Source: Eucommia ulmoides (lineage: Eukaryota > Streptophyta > Magnoliopsida > Garryales > Eucommiaceae). From it: DNA of 64,000 nucleotides. This document shows positions 1 through 10,102 of the stretch, in pieces. The notes below the pieces were generated by a model. The model was not told the origin of the DNA and ran no database searches. It saw only the letters and a program-made list of their open reading frames with translations. Positions within the stretch are counted from its first letter, which is position 1, and every line of letters starts with the position of its first letter. The stretch spans positions 12,904,880 to 12,968,879 of the forward strand of contig CM028336.1 in assembly GCA_016647705.1 (NCBI GenBank), written 5' to 3'. A program made the translations under genes and the position numbers.

Positions 1-900
1 TCCCACACCACTGTTGATCATTAGTTTGATCAATGGTGACGACATACACACCACCCACGGTTGGCACAAAAACAGAGTACACATACCCACATTGTTTGCA
101 CCAAACCAAAAACAGAGTACACACACACACCACCGAAACTTTACCGACTGAACTCGCAACACCCATGCATGCATACACTCACCAAGAATAATTAGAAAAA
201 TATTACACACAATTACGTACCAAATCGACGACGACGAACGACAACGTTTTTACAGGGTTGACGATCTCACTCCACGACGGTTGATCCTGCACCAAATCGA
301 ACGACAACAATCAATCCATCCCATGATCACCGGAGAGTAGTCGATGAATGGAGAGCAGAACACACTCAAACTACCCCACACACATGCACGCTAATTCCCT
401 CCCCCTCCCCATCGCCGGAGGAAACACACCACCGAGACCCCCCCTCCGTTTTCCTCTCTCTCTCTATAAATTTCTCCAAATGGGTTTGAGATTGTTTGAT
501 TAATTTCTCTTGCATGATCCTATATATATCTTGCATGATTTTAGTGAAGAAAATTTTATCTTAGTTTGCCACGTTGCCCATTTTCGTTCTCCCTACATCC
601 GGCTAGCGACGTTGCTTCATCGACTGAAACAAACACACACCTATATATATGTGTTTTTTTTAAAAATAAACTTAAATTAATTACCCTTTTCTCCCCCCAA
701 CTTCTTAAAGTCTCTTTTCTAGTCAAATTTTCATTTTTAACATTTTCTAAATTTGTAATTTGGTCCCTAATAGTTAAAATTTTATAAATTGAATGGAAAT
801 TTTGAATCCCAATTTAAATTTAATGTTTCTAAATTTCCAATTTTACCCCTAAACTTTTTATTTGGACTTTAAATTAACAAATTTTTTCCCCCACTTTCCC
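1..900. other. Unassigned leading segment, AC-rich then pyrimidine-rich
   Basis: The first 450 bases are rich in CA/AC runs and C-rich stretches, then turn to CT repeats and T-rich DNA. No protein similarity is recognisable in any frame; the short frame at 566-787 is low-complexity and looks like chance. It could be the promoter side of a gene lying outside the window, or intergenic DNA. Confidence 0.4.
441..475 (+). promoter_or_regulatory. Candidate core promoter: CT-rich patch followed by TATAAA
   Basis: A pyrimidine patch (CT repeat, about 441-464) runs directly into TATAAA at 465-470. Pyrimidine patches near TATA boxes are common in plant core promoters. No recognisable gene follows on the plus strand, so this is only a motif-level call. 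Confidence 0.25.
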
Positions 901-1569
901 GATGCTCTAAAATACACCTATTAATGACGTATGTGTTATGATTTAGGTCTTACAATAACTGTCCTCAATGATCTCTATGATATCTTGAGAGCCTAGTAAA
1001 TCTCTCATTTGAATGCACCAATTTTCAAAGTTGAATATGGTAAGCTTTCGAATAAATGCCCGTGTGTTTTCGTTTACCATCTTTATGAGAAAGTATAATA
1101 TTTGTCTTAGATAGCCTTCTGGAGTTAGATATTTGAAAATCTGACTAATTAGATGTGTCCGGAACGATCAAAATAGTTAGAAAACATTATCAAATCGTCT
1201 AAGTTGGACTTTGAATGACTTAGATCAAGCCAAAACAATTCTTACAAATCGAATGATCAAGATTCATGAGGATTAGTGGGTGCGAAGCACTGGATTTTAA
1301 TTCTTTTTCGGAGAGTTTGTCGGTTGATAAAGAAGAAGACCACTGCAAGTAGTTTGAGTTTTTCTAGAACATTGACCAGTGATAGCTAGCGAGTGGTACA
1401 AGATTCTGTTTGGGGCATTCTTTGTATTGTTTCGATTGTTCCGAGGAGACCTTCTAGATGGTGTAGTCAATATTGAATTTCACACAATTTAAAATATCTG
1501 GGCAGAAACACAAAATGTGCTTTATTTTTGTGTTTTTGGACTTCAGACTCTCTTGGGGCTCTGGTACCA
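900..1569 (-). mobile_element. Probable leader of a minus-strand copia element (element K)
   Basis: This stretch lies on the internal side of the primer-binding site at 1,557-1,569, so by position it should be the 5' leader of element K. No gag or pol similarity is visible, and the left limit is arbitrary. The element is a fossil fragment. Confidence 0.3.
1557..1569 (-). other. Primer-binding site for initiator tRNA-Met (element K)
   Basis: On the minus strand the bases next to the LTR read TGGTACCAGAGCC, one base away from the usual plant copia site TGGTATCAGAGCC. That site pairs with the 3' end of initiator tRNA-Met. It marks 1,571 as the inner end of a 5' LTR on the minus strand. Confidence 0.65.
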
Positions 1570-1570
1570 C

Positions 1571-2106
1571 TGTTGGTGGGAGTGGATCACTTCAGGACAC
1601 CGGTGGTGTACCTCTAAAATATGCAATTAATAAAAAAAAAAAAACACAATAAAATTTTGCTTGAATAAAATCAAGAACACTCAAAATTTATAAATGTGGA
1701 AGAAATATAATTTATATTACAAATCTCTCTAAGATACTTAATTTATCTTACTACTCCACATACTCTTTAACTCACAAACCACATCTATTTATAAAAAATG
1801 AGAAAGAATCAAAAGCTAACTTGAATTCTTCAAAATCATCAAGGACTTGCTAGATTTTCCAAGCAAGGTAGGCTGACTGTTTTAACAATGGTGGTTGACT
1901 GCTTTAACAATGGTGATTGTGGATTCAAGGTTACACTTCAATAATAATCTTACAACAATTCATATTTCTTCATTTGCAACAACGAAAATTCACATATCAT
2001 AGTTTGGAAGCAAGTTTTCTTGATGTTGCCAACTCTACCATAATAGGTCAGAAGAATGTTTCACGCTTATTTTTTTATTTTGTTGATTCTACAATTTTCT
2101 TCAACA
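1571..2106 (-). mobile_element. Copia-type 5' LTR (element K)
   Basis: The segment begins TGTTG next to the primer-binding site and ends CAACA at 2,106, giving matching inverted ends over about 536 bp. A 22-bp unit is repeated twice inside it (about 1,873-1,916). No second LTR is present in the window, so this is a solitary end of an old element. The outer limit rests only on the CAACA end. Confidence 0.5.
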
Positions 2107-2695
2107 TAGAATCATCCTAAGATTATTGGATGATGGAAAACGCCATTTGATTTTTCACTCTATTTTTCAAAACTGGAAATACATGAAAAATATATGTCAC
2201 TCTAAAACTTATAAGCCATGATTTTTCATTATCAACCATTACCTAACTAATCATTTTCACTCACACACTAACCCACTGACACCATAACTTATTATAATGA
2301 TCACAACACTAGCTAACTCTACAAACAATTAACTCTTAATATATATAATATTAAATTAAAAATATTTATAAAATAAAGTTGATTTTCTATGATTTCTCTT
2401 TCTTTTTTTTTTTCTTTTTTTTTTGATTGGTATCGATTATACAAGTTGCCTGTTTGCAGCAAATAATTCTTTTCGCTACATGGATTTTGAATCTGTTTTC
2501 AACAGATTGACCCACATTTGCACAACTATATTTTTCGAAGTCTGTTTTGCGAACTCATTTTTTTTTTCCCAAAAGGAGAAGAAAACAATTTCTTTAGATA
2601 GAAAAAATATCAATTCCTACATATTAAACCAAACTTGAACTAAAGCTGTAAAATTTGAAATTATCTCATTATAATCAATTCAATGCAATGTGTAG
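2107..2695. other. AT-rich stretch without recognised gene
   Basis: AT-rich DNA with long T runs near 2,400 and 2,560. It lies just upstream of the P450 remnant, so it may hold decayed 5' exon or intron sequence of that gene. I could not align it convincingly to a CYP716 N-terminus. Confidence 0.4.
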
Positions 2696-3000
2696 GAAAT
2701 TGGCGCCCTCAAGTGTGGTATTCTACACAAAATTCTCAAGCCAGAAGCTCGGAAGCAGTACATTCCAATAATGGATTCTATGGTGCGCCACCACATGGAC
2801 GCAGAATGGTCTTCCCAACGAAAAGTTAAAGTCTTCCCTCTCTCAAAGAAATACACATTTGAATTGGCATGTCGATTATTCATGAGAGTCGAAGATCCCC
2901 AACACATACAGAAATTTCCCAATTGATTTCCCGAGAACTGCTTATAACTGCGCATTCTGAGGCAGAAACACAGTTAGGGATGAGCTTGTGAAGATTATCA
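2696..3000 (+). pseudogene. P450 pseudogene, middle exon fragment (C to E helix region)
   Basis: One frame reads KPEARKQYIPIMDSMVRHH, then a tryptophan-containing segment, then FELACRLFMRVEDPQHI, which matches the CYP716 pattern of FLKPEA...YI.IMD followed by FELACRLF...EDPEH. After KFP the frame changes: about 12-15 codons (normally a DPFHLLASGL-like stretch) are gone, and the next frame resumes with PIDFPRTAYN. That frame has a stop just after it and continues with RDELVKII up to base 3,000. There the copia LTR begins, so the exon is physically truncated by the insertion. Confidence 0.85.
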
Positions 3001-3514
3001 TGTTGGGATTTTAATCCCTATAGATCTAAATCTATAATATCTTAATCAACATGTCAAATCACCAAGAGTTTTAATGTACACGTAAATTACGTACTTGGAT
3101 CCATTACGATCAATTGATTTTTGAGGAGAAATCCTGTGACAATTGATTACGAGAAGAACACGGATCGAACGGGTATGTGATCTTCCTCAATTAAATCTCC
3201 GGAGTTCCTCAATGGGATTTGCGATTCACTTCCATATGGGGAGAAGTGAGTCTTCAAGATGATTTGATATATTTTGGGGACCATAACCCTAGTATCATCT
3301 ATTTATATAGTATTATTAGGGTTCTCATAATCCCCTAATCACCCTAACAGTTTCTGGTATCCACTCATTTAACCCATATTATTTTGAGTAGTCTATGAAT
3401 TTACCTAAATTAATTAGATCACTTAATTTTTAGCCCATTAAATTTAAATAGCAAATGTAATTGTATTAATAATATGTTACCCAAAATCAGATTAGGAAAT
3501 AAAATTTCCTAACA
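3001..3514 (-). repeat. 3' LTR of copia element J
   Basis: Runs from TGTTGGGATT to TTTCCTAACA on the plus strand, with short inverted ends. It aligns base for base with 9,625-10,102 at about 85% identity by eye. It starts directly at the end of P450 coding sequence. Confidence 0.9.
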
Positions 3515-3535
3515 ATCTTCCACTTGGGCTACATA
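3515..3535 (-). other. Polypurine tract of element J
   Basis: On the minus strand the bases before the 3' LTR read CCCAAGTGGAAGAT, close to the common plant copia tract AAGTGGGAGAT. It primes plus-strand DNA synthesis in this family. Confidence 0.7.
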
Positions 3536-3959
3536 TTATCCCTGAAACAATTATATCACAAAATTTCTTAGTCGCGTATCCGTATGCTATTTTATCCTTA
3601 GACTTCTCCATAAACAATCTGGTCCATCTCATATACTAACAATGGAATTACCGCAACTTATATCACAATACAATTATGATTAAACCACGATGATCACCAT
3701 ACTAATGTACTCAATGACATAGATCAAATGTGAATGATTAGCATGGAAATTACATGCAATGTGATCTTAGACATGCCTATTTCCAACTGGTCCAACTCTA
3801 ATCTTTAGTGAGATCAATCCAAAGTCCTTAATGCAACGCAAACATTGCAAACAAAAATAAATCATCAACTTTATTCTGTAGAAAATTTAAACAATTAAAT
3901 GTTTAAATCAAAACATATATAACAAAAATGACTCTTACTAACCCAAGGTATTATCAGAA

Positions 3960-6900
3960 ATAACACCTATGTGAGCAGTGTGCTCATGAAAGACTTTAGG
4001 GGTCAAACGCTTGGTTAATGAGTCCGCCAGCATAGAATCTGTCCCTATATGTTCTATAGTAATCTGTTTATCCTAAATTCTCTCCTAAACAACTAGAAAC
4101 TTGATGTCAATAAATTTTGACTTTGTCGAGCTCCTGTTGTCATTGGAGTAAAGAACCGCTGAGTTATTGTCACAATAAATTTTCAATGGCCTTTCAATGT
4201 CATCTACCATACGTAGCCCAGCGACAAAGTTCCATAACCATATTCCGTGATTAGATGCCTCATAGCAAGTAATAAACTCCGATGTTATGGTTGAAGAGGC
4301 TATGAAAGTCTACTTGGTAGACTTCCATGAGATAACTCCTCCAGCCAACATAAAGACGTAGCCTGATGTGGAGCGCCTACTATCTTGCCATTCTACAAAA
4401 TCAGAGTCAAAGAACCCGATGATCTCCAACTTATTCGATTTCCCATAAGTGAGCATGTAGTATTTTGTTCTCCTCAAATAATGCATCACGCGTTTGGCTG
4501 CCTTCTAATGTTACATACCTGGATCACTCAAGTATTTGCCCAAAACTCCAACTATAAATGCTATGTTAGGACAAGTACAAACTTGAGCGTACATTAGACT
4601 CCCTATTGCTGACGCATAAGGAATCTTCTGCATCTCTTTTCTTTCAAGGTCATTGTTGGGGTATTGATTGAGACTAAACTTGTCTCTTTTAGCTACGAGT
4701 ATATCTCCTGATTTACTGTCTTTCATGCATAATCTACTCAAAACCTTATCGATATAGCCCTCTTGTGATAATCTAAGGATACCTCGAGAGCGATCTCTCA
4801 GTATCTAGATACCTAATATAAAAGAGGTGTTACCAAGATCTTTTATTTCAAATTTCTTCGTCAGAAATTTCTTGGTTTCGTACAACAAGCCTATATCGCT
4901 GCTAACGAGCAGAATATCATCGACATATGATATCCGGAAGATATATTTACTTTCACTGAACTTGTGATATATATGATCATCAATGACATTCACCTCAAAA
5001 TCGGACAAAGTGATGACTTGATGAAACTTGTGATACCATTAACAGGAAGCTTGTTTGAGACTATAGATGAATTTCTTCAATTTGCAAACCATGGACTTTG
5101 AATCTCCCAATACAAAGCTTTCTGGTTGTACCATATAGATTATCTTGTCAATGTCTCTATTGAGAAACGCATTCTTGACATGCATCTGATGTAGCTCTAG
5201 ATCAAAATGAGCCACTAGTTCCATTATAGTTATGAAAGAGTCTTTCGAAGATACTGGAGAGAAAGTCTCTTTGTAGTCTATGCCTTCCTTTTGAGTAAAG
5301 CCTTTAGCGACTAGATGAGCTTTATATCTCTCGACGTTACCCTTTGAATCCCTCTTAGTTTTAAATATTCATTTACAACTAATGGGCTTCGCACCTTCAG
5401 GTAACTTGATAAGATCCCAAACATCATTGTCTTTCATAGACTTCAACTCATCCTTCATGGCATTGATCTATTTTTTAGAGTTAGAACTGTGCATGGATTG
5501 ACATAAGTTCATTGGGTCATCATCTGTCAAACCAACGCCATCCTCATGTTTTTGGAGAAATACGATACATTCATTCGAAATTGCACTTCTCCTGTCCTTA
5601 GTGGATCTCCTTAATGGTACTTCTTGAGGTTGTTGAGTTTGTTCTGTAGGTTGTGTTTGAGGAAGAATCTTATTGTTGTCTTGTTCTGGAACAATATCAA
5701 GAATAGGAGCGTGAGTCTGAACATCGTTATCCAGAACTGGAATAGTATCTTGAAGAACAATAGGTATAGAGACCTGATCACCGTCAATAACATGTTCCCC
5801 TTCGAACAAATTGTGTCTTGAACTGTGATAGGTAAAGATATCTGATCACCGTCAATAGCAGATCTTCTTCAATGACAACAATTTTTATGTTTCCTTTCCC
5901 TCAAACTCAACATCCTCAAGGAATCTCGCATTTCCCATTTCAAAGAAGGATCTTGATGTGATATCGTAAAACTTGTAGCCCCGAGAGTGCTCAGCATAAC
6001 CAACAAAACAGCAGCTAGCCGTTCTTGAGTCTAGTTTTATTTCATGTGGTCTATAAGGTCGTGCCTCAGCTGGACAACCCCAAATGTGAAAATGCCTAAT
6101 GCTAGGCTTCTTGCCTATCCAAAGCTCATAGAGAGTTTTGGCAACTACTTTGCTGGGTACCTGGTTAAGGATATATACTGTGATCTTTAAAGTTTCTCCC
6201 CAAAGTGACTCCAGTAAGGGAGAATAACTAATCATACTCCTTACTATCACCTTAAGAGTCGAATTTCATCGCTCTGCAACACCGTTCATGTTGGGTTTTT
6301 CCGGCATTGTGTATTGCAGAACAATTCCACACTCATTGAGAAAAATTGTGAAGGGTACTGGACGTTATTCTCCTGATCCGTCATTTCTATCATAGTATTT
6401 GCCACCACGGTCTGATATGACAGTCTTAATTTTCTTTCCAATGTGAAGTTTAACTTTAACTTTGAAAGATTTGAAAGCGTCTAAGGATTTAGACTTCTCG
6501 TGAATCAAATATAGGTACCCATAACGAGAGTAGTCATCTATGAACGTAATAAAATATTGTTATCCATTCCATGAAGTTGTAGGTAATGGACCACATATAT
6601 CCGCACGTTTTAGTTCTAAGATATCTGTAGCTTTCTCGGCACCTAATTTTTTTTCGTTTGTTCGTTTCCTCTTGATGCACTCAATACAGACTTGAAAGTT
6701 TGTTAAGTCTAGGGGTTCAAGAATTCTATCAGATACACGTCTCTAAATTCTCTGTTTAGAATTATGACCTAAGCACGTGCACCATAAGGTGACAGAATTC
6801 TCATTAAATTTTCGCTTTGTACCATGTGAATTTGTTTGTAGTATTTCATTATTAGAACTAATGTCAAGCATATATAGATTATCAATTAAGGAACTGGAAC

Positions 6901-7213
6901 CAATAAAATTTGAACCTTGATAGAGACTAACTTTATTATTTTTGAAAGAATAATTAAAACCTGATTTGTCTAAACAAAAAATAGAAATCAAATTCCATCT
7001 AAAAGACGGTGCAATAAATGTCTCATACAAATCCAAATAAAATCCGATTTTCAACCGTAATCTAAAGCTCTCTATGGCTTCCACCGCAACTTTATTTCCA
7101 TCGTCCACAAAGATGAATCTTTCAGCATCACTTAGCAGTCGGCTCCACAGGCAATCCTGCATAGTCATACTTATGTGAGTAGTAGCACCAGAATCTACCC
7201 ACCAAGTATCCAT
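3960..7213 (-). mobile_element. Copia pol region of element J: protease, integrase, RT, RNase H
   Basis: Reading right to left on the minus strand: a protease start with WWVDSGATTHI (about 7,200), the integrase C-terminal region with a [15 protein letters not shown] segment (about 6,150), RT with NAFLNRDIDKIIYMVQPESF (about 5,150) and the catalytic YVDDILL (about 4,930), then an RNase H-side segment with YASAIGSLMYAQVCTCPN (about 4,600). This order (integrase before RT) is diagnostic of Ty1/copia. The region is a fossil with many breaks and no intact frame. Confidence 0.9.
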
Positions 7214-7526
7214 AGGTACAGAAGCAAAATTAACTTAAGAACAAACCAATGATAGAATCATACCGTTCTTTGCACACCAGCCGACGTACTTGGAACACTT
7301 CTTCTTCAGGTGTCCTTTCTTCTTCCAAAAGTAGCAGGTAAAGTCCTCATCCTGTTTCTTTTGTTTCTTCTACTAAGAAGATCCTTCCAGAGCAACCTTA
7401 ACTATCTTCTTTTTCTTGCTTTGAGAGGTCGGGGCGAAGTGAACACTTTTAGTCTTTATCTCACTCCTGTCTCTCTTCTTTTTGCACACAGTGAGATATA
7501 AGCTCATTGAGGGACCATTTATCCTT

Positions 7527-8153
7527 CTAAGTATCATAACTCACTTTGAATGGCCCAAAGCATGCAGGAAGAAAGATTAAAACTAAGTGCACGAGCAAGT
7601 CATCAAACAACTCTAACTTTAGTGCCTTTAGTTTTGATGCTAGATTAGCCATCTCCATGATATACTCTCTTATGTTTACTTTTCTCTTATACTTAATCGA
7701 GATGAGTTTATCCCAGAGGTTACTCGCCTTTGACTTTTTTTTTTTAGCAAAGAATTGCTCAACTTCCTCCAAGAATATCTTGGCATTCTTGCTCTCAACA
7801 ATTGAACCTCGAAATGCTTCCGAAATGGTGCGTTTCTTAATCATCAAACACATCCGGTTGGATCGATCCCACTTTTCTATTTTAACCTTATTAAGGTTTT
7901 CTAGAGTAGAAGTGGGTCATTCATCCCGTAGCGCTTGATCCAAATCCATACAACCAAGAACAATTTCCAAGGTTTTTTTCCAAGCCTTGAAGTTCGTCCC
8001 TTTCAGCATTGGGATATTGTTGATTTGAGCAGAAACATTTGGTGCAGTACCAATAGAAACTGTATAGAGAACAAAATAAATAAGCACATACACAAGCATG
8101 TTATAAAATAATAAAATAAGATATGAATAATTAATCCAAATTTGGGGACCCAT
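7527..8153 (-). mobile_element. Copia gag region of element J
   Basis: Minus-strand frames contain IPMLKGTNFKAWKKTLEI and a following segment with WDKLISIKYKRK and IREYIMEMANLASKLKAL. These are the usual landmarks of plant copia gag (the LNG.NY..W start and the DUF4219/UBN2-like body). Gag forms the virus-like particle. The copy is broken. Confidence 0.8.
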
Positions 8154-8726
8154 CTCAAGATACCTAGCACAACATTAATTCCTAGTCTTTGGACAAAGGA
8201 ATTAACTGTAATTGATACTCTCAGTGTAAAAAATCAAATGTTGATAATAGGTCATGTCAAACAAGAAGCCTTTCCTTGGACTAACTTATTGTTCACATAG
8301 AAACTTGATAATTATCACACATTTATTCTCGTAGGTATGTTTACTATTTGGTCAAACAATAACCTTCATTTGGGCCGATTATTGATTGCATAGATAATAA
8401 TCATATTAATCTTAAACAATGCTTATTATTTAGTTAAACGACAACCTTCCTTTGGGCCGGTTATGGTTTGCATAAATAACAAATATCAATGTTTATTATT
8501 TAGCCAAACAATAGTCTTTCTTTGGGCCGACTATTGCTTGCATAAAATAATAAACATTTATATCTTAATATCCCAAAATAAAATAAACTACACAACAGAG
8601 ATTAATTTGGTAATATATTGTTTAATTTTAATTTATTTCAAAATATAAGATTATGTTAGTTGACCATCCTTATGGTCCGTTGATCAAATGTCGTGTAATG
8701 AGTTAAAGTTTCCGACGTTGGGCATT

Positions 8727-9360
8727 CAATCGATTGACTTGTCCTTAAGATTGGAATGATCGAATCTGTCCTTAAATTGTCGGTTAACCAACCAGTCGAC
8801 CGACTGAAAAGGTTGGGATCCTGAATTAAGATTGGAATGATCGATCGGTCATCCCAGGAAAAGGTTGGGATCCTGAATTAATCAGTCGACCGACTGAAAA
8901 TGTTTGGTCGATCGCAATTGGGAAACCTTAACATCCTATATCGATCGGTCGACCGACCATAAAACGTCGGTCGACCGATCGATTAGAACCCCAAAATCGG
9001 CATCAAGAATCAATCGGCCGACCGAACGAGTAGGTTTGGTTGACTGATCAATTCAGAGCCCAAAAATGTTCGTTTATTTAATCGGTTGACCGATTCCTAA
9101 GAATCGATTGACCGATTCAAACCTAATTTAACTAGATCCGATTTAAATCCCAATTTTGACTATTATTAAATTCTATTTTGGGAATACTCAAAACATGAAA
9201 GTTGTAGAGCTCGTTGTTAGATTTTCACAGAATTTTGAATCGCCTCAATCGGAGTTTATATGAGAAAATTATGGCCAAAATATGAACATCTACAAAAACT
9301 ATCTGAACTGTCTCTAAATAGATCGGTTAACCAATCGAAAAGGGTCAGTTGACCGACCTA
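8727..9360. repeat. Cluster of GTCGAC-centred palindromic words in the leader of element J
   Basis: About a dozen variants of GATCGGTCGACCGATC lie here, mostly between 8,727 and 9,116, with two more at about 9,320-9,359. Several are perfect palindromes, for example around 8,940-8,985. The cluster lies between the primer-binding site and gag, in the transcribed leader. Spacing is irregular, so it is not a simple tandem array. Related words occur in repeats A2 and A3. Confidence 0.8.
9160..9300 (-). repeat. Conserved module M, copy 1 (in copia J leader)
   Basis: The plus strand reads ACTCAAAACATGAAAGTTG, then TTTTGAATCGCCTCAATCGG, then AAAATTATGGCCAAAATATG. The same ordered blocks occur in reverse in the Athila-type LTRs at about 44,515-44,640, 51,300-51,430 and 55,495-55,620. 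In each case the module adjoins a palindrome cluster. Similar strings are common in plant repeats to my memory, but I cannot name an official family. Confidence 0.7.
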
Positions 9361-9610
9361 TCTAGATCTGGTTCATTGCTTTCGTTTTTTAGGCGAAACG
9401 ACCCCCAAAAAATCCAAAATTTAGGGTTTTTCTTTCTTTAGATCCATAATATTTAGAAAGAAATCATATAAATCATGCAAAACGCATAATAAACCTTAAT
9501 GTTTTCTCCCATTATTTCCCAAATAAGCCAAATTTAATGGAGAAAACATAAACCCTAAAATTTTACGAACTTGAAAATCTCAGGAACCCTAATGATTTAA
9601 CATGAAGTAG

Positions 9611-9622
9611 ACTCTGATACCA
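9611..9622 (-). other. Primer-binding site for initiator tRNA-Met (element J)
   Basis: On the minus strand the site reads TGGTATCAGAGT, matching the plant copia consensus TGGTATCAGAGC except for the last base. It lies two bases from the inner end of the 5' LTR at 9,625. Confidence 0.85.
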
Positions 9623-9624
9623 CT

Positions 9625-10102
9625 TGTTGGAATTTTAATCCCTATAGATCTACATCTATAATATCTTAAGTAACATGTCAAATCACCAAGAGTTCTAATG
9701 TACATGTAAATTACGTATCTGGATCCATTATGATCAATTGACTTCTGATGTAGAATCATGTGACAATCGATCATGAGAAGAACACGGATCCGGTGGGTAC
9801 GTGATCTTTCTCAACTAAATATCTGGAGTTCCTTAATGGGATTTGCGATTTACTTCTATATGGGGACAGTGAGCTGTTAAGACGATTTGGTATATCTTGG
9901 GGACCATAACCCTAGTATCATCCATTTATATAGTGTGATTAGGATTCCCATAATCCTCTAATCACCATAACAGTTTTAGATATCTACATATTTAACCCAT
10001 ATTATTTTGAGTAGTCTTTGGGCTTACTCAAATTAATTAGATCACTTAATTTTTAGCCCATTAAATTTAAATAGAAAATATAATTTTATTAATAATATGT
10101 TG
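9625..10102 (-). repeat. 5' LTR of copia element J, interrupted by repeat A1
   Basis: Aligns with the 3' LTR from TGTTGGAATTTTAATCCC up to AATAATATGTT, where alignment stops at the start of A1 (TGTTGGCC). The missing last 35-40 bases appear to be at about 13,186-13,223, ending in the same CTCCTAACA-type terminus. Confidence 0.85.

Noticed and set aside
2423-2638. Short frame upstream of the P450 remnant as its N-terminal exon
   Set aside because: No convincing agreement with a CYP716 N-terminus (no membrane anchor, no proline-rich hinge).
8727-9360. Possible CRISPR-like array
   Set aside because: The repeated words are short palindromes at irregular spacing with no constant spacer length, and the DNA is a plant retroelement leader.
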